From JAWOGN01 sp046496815 (GTDB taxonomy: Bacteria > Desulfobacterota > DSM-4660 > Desulfatiglandales > Desulfatiglandaceae): DNA of 18,795 bases. Position 1 is the first letter of the stretch; every line of letters starts with the position of its first letter. The position numbers and the translations under genes were made by a program. The notes under the pieces were generated by a model. It made no database searches. It was not told where the DNA came from and worked only from the letters and a program-made list of their open reading frames with translations. Positions 1 to 8,277 of this stretch are shown here, piece after piece. Location: positions 1 through 18,795 of the forward strand of contig JAWOGN010000165.1 of assembly GCA_046496815.1 (NCBI GenBank), given 5' to 3'.

Positions 1-162
1 TACCCGAGGAACAGTGAAAAGCGGGTCAATGAGGCCCTAAGAAAGGGCGCTGAAGTGATCGCTACGAGCTGCCCGTTTTGCGTCCTGAATCTGGAAGATC
101 CGGCCACAGAAAAAGGACTGCCGGTCAAAGAAATATCCGAGATAATCGCAGATCTCTTGTGA
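1..162 (+). CDS. C-terminus of a cysteine-rich-domain Fe-S oxidoreductase (partial)
   Basis: This is an open frame entering from the left edge, 53 codons long and ending in TGA at 160-162. The visible peptide contains an Ala-Thr-Ser-Cys-Pro-Phe-Cys motif followed by Leu-Glu-Asp, then a short helix ending in Ile-Ala-Asp-Leu-Leu. A CPFC followed by an acidic stretch and a terminal helix is typical of the last segment of the CCG (cysteine-rich) domain in HdrD/GlpC-like Fe-S oxidoreductases, including the kind found beside electron-transfer flavoproteins. The two cysteines would be the last ligands of the cluster. The rest of the protein lies outside the window, so its partner and pathway cannot be told. 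It is oriented like the following heat-shock genes but separated from them by over 300 bases with a likely promoter, so it is probably a separate transcription unit. Confidence 0.7.
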   Translation, partial: YPRNSEKRVNEALRKGAEVIATSCPFCVLNLEDPATEKGLPVKEISEIIADLL

Positions 163-478
163 AATCCGAATCTGCGGCTTATTATTTGAGCCTGACGGCT
201 TCCTGGAGCGGGAGGCCTCAGGTAATCCCCTATTTTTCTATCCCCAAGAGACCGGTGCATTTTTTTGTCCGGCCCTGCCGTACTTTTTTCTCCCCGCCCC
301 CTTGACAGCTGAAATTTTGGAATTAGTTATTTTATAAAACCATCCATGGATCGGTGGACTTTCTGAAGAGCTCTGAAAATGGTTGATAAAAGTCGCATGT
401 TTTGGATTTTAGGATGCTGTTGTTAGGGCTTTTTAATTTCAACTGAAGTAAAAATCGTCATGGAAGGAGGGATGTGTC
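163..478. other. Intergenic region upstream of the hsp20 pair
   Basis: No convincing gene is seen here. An ORF from 78 to 305 overlaps the partial Fe-S gene in another frame and has no recognisable protein character. The right half is AT-rich and holds the likely hsp20 promoter and leader. I saw no CIRCE-type TTAGCACTC/GAGTGCTAA operator. Confidence 0.6.
302..330 (+). promoter_or_regulatory. Candidate promoter for the hsp20 genes
   Basis: A perfect TTGACA lies at 302-307, and a weak -10 (TAGTTA at 324-329 or AGTTAT at 325-330) follows 16-17 nt later, with an AT-rich stretch continuing to 339. The -35 is preceded by a run of C, so a heat-shock sigma factor (CCCTTGA-like -35) is also conceivable, but no CCCCAT-type -10 is visible. 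The leader to the first hsp20 start would be about 140 nt. Confidence 0.35.
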
Positions 479-943
479 ATGTTATGGAGAAGAAGAACCG
501 ATCAGCCCCCATGGAGCTGGTCAAGTCCATTCGAGGAACTGGAACGTATGAGAAGGCAGATGGACCTGCTGAGTGGGGGGTATTCAAGAAGCCTCTTCGG
601 GGAGCCCGCAGCCGGCGTGTTTCCATTGATGAACGTGACCGAGGACAAAGACAATTACTATGTCCGTGCAGAACTTCCCGGCTTGAAGGCCGAAGATTTG
701 GATATCTCGGTGACAGGGGATACGCTGTCCATTTCGGGCGAGCGGAAGCTGCCCGCTGAGGACGAGAAAGCCAAGTATCACCGCAGAGAAAGGGAAGCCG
801 GGAGATTCAGCCGCATCCTCAGCCTGCCGGCCCGAACGGACACAAAAAAGGTGGAAGCGGTTTGCACCGACGGCGTCCTCACGGTGACCCTTCCCAAGGC
901 GGAAGCGGCAAAACCCAAACAAATTTCGGTGAAAGCTTCCTAA
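479..943 (+). CDS. Hsp20 small heat-shock protein (first of two)
   Basis: This encodes a 154-residue small heat-shock protein, an ATP-independent cytoplasmic holdase that binds unfolding proteins until DnaK/ClpB-type chaperones take over. The N-terminus is rich in Trp and Arg and is followed by a helix (ELERMRRQMDLL) typical of class A bacterial Hsp20. The alpha-crystallin domain starts near residue 45 (PLMNVTEDKDNYYVRAELPG) and ends with the signature DGVLTVTLPK near residue 135. A short C-terminal extension, PKQISVKAS, carries the I-x-V oligomerisation motif. The start at 479 has a strong AAGGAGG at 464-470 with 8-nt spacing. A second Hsp20 gene follows 31 nt downstream with its own Shine-Dalgarno site, so the two are probably co-transcribed. 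Length and motifs are normal for the family. Confidence 0.95.
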   Translation: MLWRRRTDQPPWSWSSPFEELERMRRQMDLLSGGYSRSLFGEPAAGVFPLMNVTEDKDNYYVRAELPGLKAEDLDISVTGDTLSISGERKLPAEDEKAKYHRREREAGRFSRILSLPARTDTKKVEAVCTDGVLTVTLPKAEAAKPKQISVKAS

Positions 944-974
944 TGGGATATTCGGACGAAAGGAGGGATTCAAA

Positions 975-1385
975 ATGGTAGATACGGAAAGCAAAGCACT
1001 TCAGGCAAAAGAAAAGGCGGAAATGACCACGCCGGCCGAACAAACAAGACCGGGGGTGGTCTTTACCCCGGCGGTGGATATTTTTGAAACGGATAAAGAG
1101 ATCACCCTGTTGGCCGATATGCCGGGTGTGCAAGCCGCAGATCTGAACATCGACCTGCATGAAAACGTGCTCAGCCTGGACGGTGAGGTGAACGCACCCG
1201 AAGGGTCGGGGGAGGCGGACATCATCCGAGAGTACCGTACCGGCAAATACTATCGACAGTTCACGCTCTCACAGGTCATTGACCAGGGCAAAATAGATGC
1301 CGAGATGAAGGACGGTGTCCTTCGGTTGAGCCTTCCCAAGGTTGAAGCCGCTACACCTCGTAGGATTGCGGTTAAAAGTTCATAA
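975..1385 (+). CDS. Hsp20 small heat-shock protein (second of two)
   Basis: This encodes a 136-residue Hsp20 paralogue. The N-terminal arm is short and charged (many Lys, Glu and Ala), quite unlike the Trp/Arg-rich arm of the preceding gene, so the two probably have different client binding or form hetero-oligomers. The alpha-crystallin domain begins near residue 33 (PAVDIFETDKEITLLADMPG) and ends in DGVLRLSLPKVE. The C-terminal motif R-I-A-V-K-S-S supplies the I-x-V anchor. The start at 975 follows AGGAGG at 961-966. Its position 31 nt after the first hsp20 and the absence of a terminator between them support one operon. I see no clear terminator after it either, but the gap to htrA is 200 nt. 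Confidence 0.95.
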   Translation: MVDTESKALQAKEKAEMTTPAEQTRPGVVFTPAVDIFETDKEITLLADMPGVQAADLNIDLHENVLSLDGEVNAPEGSGEADIIREYRTGKYYRQFTLSQVIDQGKIDAEMKDGVLRLSLPKVEAATPRRIAVKSS

Positions 1386-1586
1386 TGCGGAAGCATGCAT
1401 AACAGGGTTCTCTCCCCTCGGAGCGGCTCGATCATGGGGTAAAAAATCAAACTCCGTGTTCAGGAGGCCGCTCTGAGGATCCACCTCTCACCCAAAGCGG
1501 GGAATTGTTCGATTTCGATCCTTGGTAAAGGTAAATCTCTGCCGAACTCTATGAAAGAGAGCCGAGCAACAATGAGCTTCTGATAT

Positions 1587-2990
1587 ATGAATTTTTTGAG
1601 ATTCATGCATGGTAAGCCGATGGGCGGAGGGCCGCTCCCAAAGGCCGCACCGTTACTACTTTTATGCCTTTTTCTGGTTCTCAATGTGCATGCCGAAGCA
1701 CAAGCCGCTTTGAGACGCAGTGCGGTGGTCAATGCCGTTGAGAAAGCAAGTCCGGCGGTCGTAAACATCAGTACCGTTTCTAAAGAACGGGTCGGTGCGT
1801 TTTTTCCCTTTTCAGGGCAGGAATTTTTTCGCGACTTTTTTCCGGAAGTCTTCCCACGGGAATATACGCGAACGAGCCTGGGTTCGGGCGTGATATTCAA
1901 CGGCACGGAAGGATACGTCGTAACCAATCATCATGTGGTTGCCGAGGCTGCCGCCATCACCGTTATAACCTCCGATCAAACAGAGTTCACGGCCAAACTC
2001 TTGGGATCGGATCCTCGCTCGGATCTGGCTGTTCTGGCGATTGAGGTCGAAGAGAAGATGCCGGAAATAGACATGGGCGCTTCCGATGATCTGATGATCG
2101 GGGAAACCGTCGTCGCCATCGGAAACCCGTTCGGCCTTTCACACACCGTGACCACCGGAGTGGTGAGCGCTCTGAATCGTTCCGTACGCTCCGGCGATCA
2201 TGTTTATCGAAATCTAATTCAGACCGATGCATCCATTAATCCAGGCAACAGTGGAGGCCCACTGCTCAACATTGAAGGTGACCTCATCGGGATAAATACG
2301 GCCATTTACCAGAAGGCCCAAGGAATCGGCTTTGCGATCCCCATAGAAAAAGTCAAACGGATTGTGCGGGAATTAATTCAGTCCGGACATGTTAGATTTC
2401 CCTGGTTGGGTGTTGAGATACAGGAATTGACCGCCGAACTCAAAAACTATTTCAATTTCCCTTCGGACAGGGGGGGTGTCCTGACAAGCCATGTCATTCA
2501 GGGAAGTCCGGGAGCGCAGGCCGGGGTGAAGCGAGGGGATATTGTGATGGCCTTGGGCGGCATGCTTACCGTTTCACCGCAAGCTTATCGTCAAGCCTTA
2601 AGTGAGTTCACACCGGGGGGAAGCATTGAGCTTAAGATATTTAGAGAGGGCGATGAACTGAGCATCCCGGCAAAACCGACGGCCTTCCCTGTGGAACTCG
2701 CGCTGGATTTGGCATCGCGTAACTTGGGAATCGAAGTGGCTGAGATCTCTGCGGCGACTCGTAAGCAGTACGGCATCGAAGGCGGCGTCTCGATTGAGCG
2801 GGTCGTGCGGAATTCCGCGGCCGGGCGAGTCGGGCTTAAGCCCGGAGACCTAATCTATAAGGTCAATGATATGCCGATCAAGAACCTTGATGACTTTCGG
2901 GAGGCTATCAGCCGGTATCATCACCAGAACGCGTTGAATCTGATTGTGAGGAGGGGTGGCTATGTTTACTCCTTGAAGCTGCCTTTCTAA
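1587..2990 (+). CDS. htrA: Periplasmic HtrA/Deg-family serine protease with two PDZ domains
   Basis: This encodes a 467-residue envelope protease/chaperone that degrades misfolded periplasmic proteins. A signal peptide is visible: a basic start, a hydrophobic run (residues 20-34, PLLLLCLFLVL) and an AEAQA cleavage region near residue 40. The chymotrypsin-like domain carries the full triad: His116 in TNHHVV, Asp146 in SDLAVL and Ser222 in GNSGGPL. PDZ1 covers about 272-365 and PDZ2 about 378-465, with carboxylate-loop-like starts (WLGVEIQEL and NLGIEVAEI). Length and order match DegP/DegQ. The start is uncertain: ATG at 1587 lacks a good ribosome site and ATG at 1605 is an equal candidate, both leaving a usable signal peptide. 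Following two hsp20 genes, it adds an envelope arm to a protein-quality cluster. Confidence 0.95.
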   Translation: MNFLRFMHGKPMGGGPLPKAAPLLLLCLFLVLNVHAEAQAALRRSAVVNAVEKASPAVVNISTVSKERVGAFFPFSGQEFFRDFFPEVFPREYTRTSLGSGVIFNGTEGYVVTNHHVVAEAAAITVITSDQTEFTAKLLGSDPRSDLAVLAIEVEEKMPEIDMGASDDLMIGETVVAIGNPFGLSHTVTTGVVSALNRSVRSGDHVYRNLIQTDASINPGNSGGPLLNIEGDLIGINTAIYQKAQGIGFAIPIEKVKRIVRELIQSGHVRFPWLGVEIQELTAELKNYFNFPSDRGGVLTSHVIQGSPGAQAGVKRGDIVMALGGMLTVSPQAYRQALSEFTPGGSIELKIFREGDELSIPAKPTAFPVELALDLASRNLGIEVAEISAATRKQYGIEGGVSIERVVRNSAAGRVGLKPGDLIYKVNDMPIKNLDDFREAISRYHHQNALNLIVRRGGYVYSLKLPF

Positions 2991-3033
2991 ATTCCCTAAA
3001 AAAAGTCACGGGCACAATTTGCCGGGAAACACC

Positions 3034-3720
3034 ATGCTGGGAACACTTGTAAATACTGCGGCAATAATTGCAGGCAGCCTTTTCGGCCTTACTTTCAGTC
3101 GATTCATCCCCCAAAAAAGCACCGTCACCCTCATTCATGCGGTGTCGCTCGCGGTCATCTTGATTGGTGTCAAGATGGCGTGGAAAACCGACGCGTTTAT
3201 TGTCGTTATCGCCAGCCTCGCTGTTGGAAGTGTCATCGGGGAACTCATCGGAATCGAAGGCAGGATGAACCGTTTGGGAAACTGGCTGGAGGGCAGGTTC
3301 TCAGCAACCGGCGGCGACATATCAAAAGGTTTCGTCACCACAAGCTTACTTTACTGCGTCGGTTCAATGGCGATCGTGGGCGCTTTGGAGAGCGGCCTGA
3401 CCGGAAACCACGACACCTTGTTCGCCAAGTCGGTGCTGGATGGGATCGGCTCTATCATATTTTCAGCGTCTCTGGGCGTCGGGGTTCTGTTTTCGGCGGT
3501 GTCCGTATTCCTTTATCAGGGGCTCATCACCGTGAGCGCATCCTTGATGAAGCCATTCTTGACGACGGAAGTGATAACGCAAATGTCCGCTGTGGGGGGA
3601 TTGCTTATTGTAGCGATGGGCTTCAATATGCTCGAAATGGTCAAAATAAAGGTAGGGAACCTGCTTCCCGCAATATTTTTTCCATTCGTCTACTTCATGC
3701 TGAAACGGCTGTTCCTCTGA
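3034..3720 (+). CDS. DUF554 (YqgA-like) integral membrane protein
   Basis: This encodes a 228-residue, very hydrophobic protein with about six or seven membrane segments. The start MLGTLVNTAAIIAGSLFG and the internal GVLFSAVSVFLYQG and SAVGGLLIVAMGFNML segments match the DUF554/YqgA family, whose transport or other role is not established. I prefer ATG 3034 over the in-frame TTG at 3019 because family members begin at this Met and neither start has a strong Shine-Dalgarno site. The gene lies about 40 nt after htrA with no terminator between, so it may be co-transcribed with it. A GC-rich hairpin follows the stop codon. Confidence 0.88.
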   Translation: MLGTLVNTAAIIAGSLFGLTFSRFIPQKSTVTLIHAVSLAVILIGVKMAWKTDAFIVVIASLAVGSVIGELIGIEGRMNRLGNWLEGRFSATGGDISKGFVTTSLLYCVGSMAIVGALESGLTGNHDTLFAKSVLDGIGSIIFSASLGVGVLFSAVSVFLYQGLITVSASLMKPFLTTEVITQMSAVGGLLIVAMGFNMLEMVKIKVGNLLPAIFFPFVYFMLKRLFL

Positions 3721-3736
3721 CTGCATTCGTCATCCA

Positions 3737-3765
3737 ACCGGGGCTTCCGGAGCCCGGTCTTGTTT
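3737..3765 (+). terminator. Probable rho-independent terminator after the DUF554 gene
   Basis: A GC-rich hairpin forms between ACCGGGGCT (3737-3745) and AGCCCGGT (3751-3758), with one unpaired G and a TCCGG loop, followed by CTTGTTT. It stands 16 nt after the DUF554 stop. The T tract is interrupted, so strength is uncertain. Confidence 0.55.
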
Positions 3766-3839
3766 CAGTATCTCACGGTTTCACAATCCGCTCTCTTTTT
3801 GCGAAAACCGTCTCATTTCCGGACGCATCGCACCGAACC

Positions 3840-4283
3840 TCACTCCATATATCCCGTTTCGCTGTTGTACCGCGCTGAGAAAACCGCACCTCTTCCGGAG
3901 AAAATATTGCACCGGGTGAGCACATATTCAGCCACCGCTTTTCTTTTTGTTTCTTGCAGGGTGTTAAAGCGCTCTATGAAAAGGGCTTCCTGAATTCCCG
4001 ACAGCATGGACCAGATCTCTTCAGGCGACGCTTCCGGGGAGAATTCCGGCCCTTCTTTAATTGAAGGTCCCTGAAAACGGGTTTTCGCTTCCTCTCGAAT
4101 CTGCTCAAGGCGCTTCTGAATACCATCCAATTCAGCAGCCAGGGCTTTGTAAGAGTCGCACACGCGTGAAACAGGGCAGTGGATCTCCTTATCTGCGATT
4201 CTCAGATCAAGGCCGATGCAGATTTGCTTCTTATTGCTTCCTTTTTGTTCTTCCTCTTCTATGATTCTAAAAATGCCGTTCAT
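3840..4283 (-). CDS. Hypothetical protein, helical/coiled-coil
   Basis: I do not recognise this 147-residue protein. It is strongly charged and mostly helical. A coiled-coil-like stretch lies around residues 44-66 (SYKALAAELDGIQKRLEQIR), and a Pro/Glu-rich linker leads to a second helical half with the motif EEIWSMLSGIQEALFIERFN. Two cysteines sit close together in the first half (CPVSRVC). No signal peptide or membrane segment is visible. I chose the ATG at 4283 with GAGAG just upstream; an in-frame TTG at 4310 would add nine residues. It lies 162 nt downstream of the MBL-fold gene on the same strand and could share its transcript. Amino-acid composition and the absence of a better frame suggest it is a real gene, but no function can be inferred. 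Confidence 0.6.
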   Translation of the reverse strand: MNGIFRIIEEEEQKGSNKKQICIGLDLRIADKEIHCPVSRVCDSYKALAAELDGIQKRLEQIREEAKTRFQGPSIKEGPEFSPEASPEEIWSMLSGIQEALFIERFNTLQETKRKAVAEYVLTRCNIFSGRGAVFSARYNSETGYME

Positions 4284-4445
4284 GCCTTCTCTCAGTGGAG
4301 CCGTATTCAAAGGTTTTTCGGGTGAATACCACGCAAAAGAGCCTCGATCGCCCGCGTCATCGGTGGACCCATCAATTCAAGGTGTTGTGGAAACACCGCG
4401 GCGACACCCTCGCAAAAACGAAGTGGCATGGAGTCGATGCGTGTA

Positions 4446-5291
4446 TCAGACCGTCAGCGCACTGCCTTCCTTGGCGGCATCGATGATGAGGTTGACATTC
4501 CTCTTGAGGGCAAGCTGTTCACACTGATGCTTGAAGGACACGACTTCAAGGTCTTTTCGGGTGGGATCATGATGAAACAAGACCAGTCGCTTTACGTGGG
4601 ATTTTGCCGCGAGGTTAAACGCGGCCACATAATCGGAATGTCCCCAGCCCTTGCGCCGTGCTCTCTCCTCAGGCGTATACTGGGCATCATGAATCAGGAT
4701 ATCCGCATCCCTACAAAACTCCACATAGTCTTCGGGATGTCTTCCAGCCCAAGCCTCCTCGGTAAGTTCATTATCCGTGATGAACACCAGCGTCTTTTTC
4801 CCTTCACGAAATCGGAACCCACACCCCCCCTGAGGGTGTTGCAGGGGAATGCAGTCAATCACCACACTGTCAATCCGGAGCGGGCCATGGCTCAGGGTAT
4901 CCAGATATTGAATTCGGGCTTTGAGGTCATCAAATTTGATGGGGAAAAATCCATCCCCCATTTTGTTGTCAAACGTCGCACGTAACCCCTTCATGCAGGT
5001 TGTGAACCCGTCGATGACTATTTTGTTCTCCGGGTTGTAAATCGGATCAAAAAAAGGAAACCCCCAGACATGATCCCAATGGATGTGGGTGATGAGAAGG
5101 TGAATGTCCACCTTTTCTCTGCCGGCGGTCAACCGTTCCCCCAGAGGTCGGATACCGGTTCCGGAGTCCACGACAATGACACGTCCGCTTTCAAGTGTAA
5201 TTTCAAGACAGGTGGTATTTCCTCCGTACTCGATGGTATCCTTCCCCGGGACCGGGATGGACCCCCTCGTTCCCCAGAACTTAACTTTCAT
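4446..5291 (-). CDS. MBL-fold metallohydrolase (phosphodiesterase-like)
   Basis: This encodes a 281-residue cytoplasmic metallo-beta-lactamase-fold hydrolase. The first strand MKVKFWGTRGSIPVPG and the GGNTTCLE motif are typical of the subgroup related to PhnP and cyclic-nucleotide phosphodiesterases. The dinuclear metal site is clear: H69-x-H71-x-D73-H74 in THIHWDH, His152 in LQHP, Asp202 in the ILIHDAQYT motif, then GWGHSDY with His218 and LFHHDP near 240. The Gly-Trp-Gly-His-Ser motif after HDAQYT is characteristic of this branch. The substrate is unknown. The start ATG follows a compact GGATAGGAA. A TATAAT is present on the - strand at 5354-5359, about 60 nt upstream, but I could not find a convincing -35 box. 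Confidence 0.88.
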   Translation of the reverse strand: MKVKFWGTRGSIPVPGKDTIEYGGNTTCLEITLESGRVIVVDSGTGIRPLGERLTAGREKVDIHLLITHIHWDHVWGFPFFDPIYNPENKIVIDGFTTCMKGLRATFDNKMGDGFFPIKFDDLKARIQYLDTLSHGPLRIDSVVIDCIPLQHPQGGCGFRFREGKKTLVFITDNELTEEAWAGRHPEDYVEFCRDADILIHDAQYTPEERARRKGWGHSDYVAAFNLAAKSHVKRLVLFHHDPTRKDLEVVSFKHQCEQLALKRNVNLIIDAAKEGSALTV

Positions 5292-5552
5292 TTCCTATCC
5301 GTCTTTGAATCCTGTTTCGGTTTTGTCCGCTTGGGAGGGCAAGAATAAACCCTATTATACGCCGCCGGATTGATACGTCCCGGGTACTTTACGCCATCCC
5401 ACAGAGCGTGTCAATCCAAAAAAAGCAATAAAAAAAGCATGATAAGCCCACACCAACTCCGGGTTGCACGCCATGTGCCCGGAACCGATCCATGGAACGT
5501 CCCGGATTATCCTCCGGAGCCGGGTTTTCTTTTTTTCGGCACCCGATCCGCC

Positions 5553-7628
5553 TCAACCGATCTCGCAGGCTTTCATCAGATTTGACGCCTTTCTTTTAAG
5601 TTCAAGGGCAAACGGGTCCCCTGTCTTTAAGTCCGCTTCAACTTTGTCCAACAAATCGAAAAAAAGGCCCCACGCCTTCTTTTCGTTAAGGAAACGCTCT
5701 TTTAAAGGATTGCGGGTCTCGGCCAATTCAGTAATGACTTCACGCAATCGCCTCGTCCCCATTTGCAATAAGGCGCGCCCCGCCTCTGTCTCACCCGCCT
5801 GAAATAGAGAGGCCCCTTTTAAAGCAAACCGGAGACCCACCACCGTGATGGGCATATAGGAGATGAAACAACCCGTGAACGGATCCAGAAGGTGTTTTGT
5901 GTGCTGCACAGACCCGGGGAGTCCCCTGGCGTAGTAGGAAAACATCAGGATTCGGATATAGTCACCGACTAACTTTCCAATCCGGGCCGACCGGATGGCT
6001 TCACTTGCGAGGGTCTCCTTATCATGCCGCATAATGAATCCGTCTTTGTGGGCATATCGCAGCCTTTCCCCGGAGGTTTCGGATAGGACGGACAAGAGGA
6101 AGGCCTGATCCTCGGCCCGACCGATAAAACCGGGCGTAAAGGGTCTAAACCTCCTCAGATCTTCCACAAGTATTCCGCAGGTTCCCCCTGTCACGTGGAC
6201 CCGCTGGATACATCGCTCTCGACCATTCAAGTCTCCCGTCCGGTAGCGGCACATCATTTCGGCTTCGGTGGAAACCGCCTGGGGCAGCGAACTGCAAAAT
6301 ATCCACCCCTCCCCATCGATGTCCCGGGGCGAGAAAGCGACATCGGGCGTAAACAACGATCGTGCGATGTCTTTCTCGTTTACCAGTGCGCCGGCAATCA
6401 TGCCCAACTTGACCGCGCGGCCGTCCGCATCCGTTCCCTCTGCACCCCAAAGGGGCGTCTTCAGGTGCTCGAACGCCGAAAGCCCGGTTTCCTCCACCAG
6501 TACATGTTGCGGAAACACCTGATCCAGGTCTATCTTGAAGGTCCCTCTCACGGCTGGATTCAAAAAAACCTGCCAGAACGCCGAAATGGACTTAAGGAAT
6601 GTGTAGTGCCGGCCATATTCCCCGTCCACACCCACGGTCTCATGCAGCATGTCGGTGTCTACTCGGCCGAAGTAATGCCTGCAAGCGGGTTCGAGGATTT
6701 CCTCAATTAACTTATTGACATCCGACTCGGTCAATACGGTGACACGGAGATGGCGAATGGGGCCGGCTTCCTTCAAAACTCCTTCCAGGTATGGCCTTGC
6801 CGGCTTGTGGAGGCCTTGGTGGGTAACAGAAACGGAGAGGATGCAGTGGAGTTTCGCGTTTTTGTCAATGACGCCGCGTTCCTTTTCAAACGCTACAGAC
6901 TGATCCAAGCCATACAGTCCATAGGCAATCTCGTTCTTTTTCGTCTCCACTCCGATTTGAATGGGATGGTCATACCAGTAGCGCTGAGGTTCCCGGATCG
7001 CTTCACGCAATTGTACTTTCGCAGCCTCAGGCAAATCCAGGTCATCAATTCGAATGGTGGATGCGGGAACCGTTAGCAGGATATTTGAAGTAAACAGGAT
7101 TTCATTTGCCGGATCTTTGATTGGCCGAGAATTTAAACGGGTGATTTGCACCGATCTTTTCCGCCGAAGCGCCTCGATGCCCTCCTTTCTATTTTCAAGG
7201 TACGGGACCCCCTCAGGGAAAAAGACCCTCCAAACACTTTTTTGGGTCTTGACTTTGCTCGGGAGGTTGGGCGGGTTCTCGATCCACGCCAGTAGACGGT
7301 CGAAGTTCCGTTGGAAGTTTTTGTCTCGGTTGTACCTTTTTTGAATCTCACGGTGAATGAGGGAGCTGCATTCCTCGTAGAAGTCCACCGGCACCTTCCA
7401 CACGGACTGCGTCTTCAAATACTCGATGTACTTCCCGGCGCCGGACCCATAGGGATGAGAGCTGCCGCATAAAGAAATCAAGAAAGCCGCATTCAGATTC
7501 CGCCACGTGGCCTCAGCGGCGGTCTCGTCGGGTCGAAACTGATGAGCGATGTCGATACCCGTTAAGGGTCCCGTCCCTTTTCCGGTGCCGACCAACTGCG
7601 TCATAATGGTTTCAAGCTTCTTTTGCAT
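5553..7628 (-). CDS. Large conserved-type protein with a glycosyltransferase (GT-A)-like core
   Basis: This encodes a 691-residue soluble protein with no signal peptide or obvious membrane span. I do not recognise it as a named family. Reading its middle shows a pattern seen in GT-A fold glycosyltransferases: a first strand LHCILSVSVTHQG (about 261-273), a candidate DxD metal motif FKIDLDQVF with Asp367 and Asp369, then VTGGTCGI (about 480), an acidic GRAEDQAFL (503-511) and RLRYAHKDGFIMRHD with His535. The order GG-..-ED-..-H is the usual acceptor and nucleotide-sugar end of GT2-like enzymes. The first about 200 residues and the last about 140 are helical and unassigned. The start is uncertain: ATG 7628 has only a weak GGA upstream, and TTG 7637 is also in frame. 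The gene stands alone, divergent from the small gene at 7846. The function call is inference only. Confidence 0.6.
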   Translation of the reverse strand: MQKKLETIMTQLVGTGKGTGPLTGIDIAHQFRPDETAAEATWRNLNAAFLISLCGSSHPYGSGAGKYIEYLKTQSVWKVPVDFYEECSSLIHREIQKRYNRDKNFQRNFDRLLAWIENPPNLPSKVKTQKSVWRVFFPEGVPYLENRKEGIEALRRKRSVQITRLNSRPIKDPANEILFTSNILLTVPASTIRIDDLDLPEAAKVQLREAIREPQRYWYDHPIQIGVETKKNEIAYGLYGLDQSVAFEKERGVIDKNAKLHCILSVSVTHQGLHKPARPYLEGVLKEAGPIRHLRVTVLTESDVNKLIEEILEPACRHYFGRVDTDMLHETVGVDGEYGRHYTFLKSISAFWQVFLNPAVRGTFKIDLDQVFPQHVLVEETGLSAFEHLKTPLWGAEGTDADGRAVKLGMIAGALVNEKDIARSLFTPDVAFSPRDIDGEGWIFCSSLPQAVSTEAEMMCRYRTGDLNGRERCIQRVHVTGGTCGILVEDLRRFRPFTPGFIGRAEDQAFLLSVLSETSGERLRYAHKDGFIMRHDKETLASEAIRSARIGKLVGDYIRILMFSYYARGLPGSVQHTKHLLDPFTGCFISYMPITVVGLRFALKGASLFQAGETEAGRALLQMGTRRLREVITELAETRNPLKERFLNEKKAWGLFFDLLDKVEADLKTGDPFALELKRKASNLMKACEIG

Positions 7629-7784
7629 CAAATCCAATTTGCCTGGGGCGATTTATTCAAGCATGGATTCACTATTTTAAATTGTCTTGAGTCGTAAGGT
7701 CTTGGCCTCTCCCTAAAACCGCTTCATAAAGCCGATTATTTCCGGTAAAACCCACTCAAGCAACTGATTTTTTCCCGACGCATC

Positions 7785-7813
7785 TTGAAAAATGATGGTA
7801 TCTTTGATATTCA
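7785..7813 (+). promoter_or_regulatory. Weak candidate promoter for the small gene at 7846
   Basis: TTGAAA at 7785-7790 is followed after 17 nt by TATTCA (7808-7813). Position fits a short leader to the GTG at 7846. The -10 is poor. Confidence 0.25.
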
Positions 7814-7845
7814 ACTATCTTGAATCTTTAAGAAGGAGATCCGCT

Positions 7846-8106
7846 GTGGCTTACACGAAAGACGATCTTAAAAGTAAACTCCTGGCAATGTATCCCGAAA
7901 TCACCCGATACGGACTTTCCCTGTCTCTCGAGTTTGACGAAGAAAAAAACGCCTGGATAGTCTCTTTTGAAAAGGGAACCCATCAGCGACACGCCATTCT
8001 TGACAAGAAAGACGCAGATGCGTGTATCGACGGAAATGTCTGCATTTACCTGGGGATGCTGATCACCCAATATATCAGAGCCCTCGAAGAGGAAATCGCG
8101 GGTTAG
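7846..8106 (+). CDS. Small hypothetical protein (86 aa)
   Basis: I do not recognise this small soluble protein. It starts AYTKDDLKSKLLAMYPEI, looks alpha/beta (a helix, then strands SLSLEFDEEKNAWIVSFEKG, a DKKDADACIDG turn and a final helix ending EEEIAG) and has two cysteines near residues 63-68. The start is GTG at 7846 rather than the upstream ATGs at 7792/7795: AAGGAG at 7833-7838 sits 7 nt before the GTG, whereas the longer version has no ribosome site and a leader-like unstructured N-terminus. It is followed by another small gene on the same strand and a terminator, so it may be the first gene of a two-gene unit. Confidence 0.7.
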   Translation: MAYTKDDLKSKLLAMYPEITRYGLSLSLEFDEEKNAWIVSFEKGTHQRHAILDKKDADACIDGNVCIYLGMLITQYIRALEEEIAG

Positions 8107-8277
8107 ACGCGAGATAAATCCTTCAGGGCGCCGGGAAAGGGCTCGCCGCTTTCCTTAAGAAATCGATCAACGGCCTGTGACGGCGAGGGATCCCCGCGTC
8201 GCCCGAAAACCGGTTTGGGGATTTCTTGAATGCCGATCGAGAGACCCACAAAAACTTCCATCGGGAGAATTGAGCAT

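Noticed and set aside
78..305. A 75-residue + strand ORF at the left edge
   Set aside because: It overlaps the partial Fe-S gene in another frame and is Arg/Pro/Ser-rich, as expected of a shadow frame.
163..478. A CIRCE operator or clear sigma32 promoter before hsp20
   Set aside because: No TTAGCACTC/GAGTGCTAA repeat and no CCCCAT-like -10 at the right distance.
4216..4527. + strand ORFs opposite the small hypothetical and MBL genes
   Set aside because: Antisense to genes with clear motifs or better composition, with no ribosome site.
5501..5540. A + strand terminator-like hairpin (CCCGG/CCGGG then T-rich)
   Set aside because: The stem is only 5 bp with a 14-nt loop, and no + strand gene ends here; the neighbouring genes are on the - strand.
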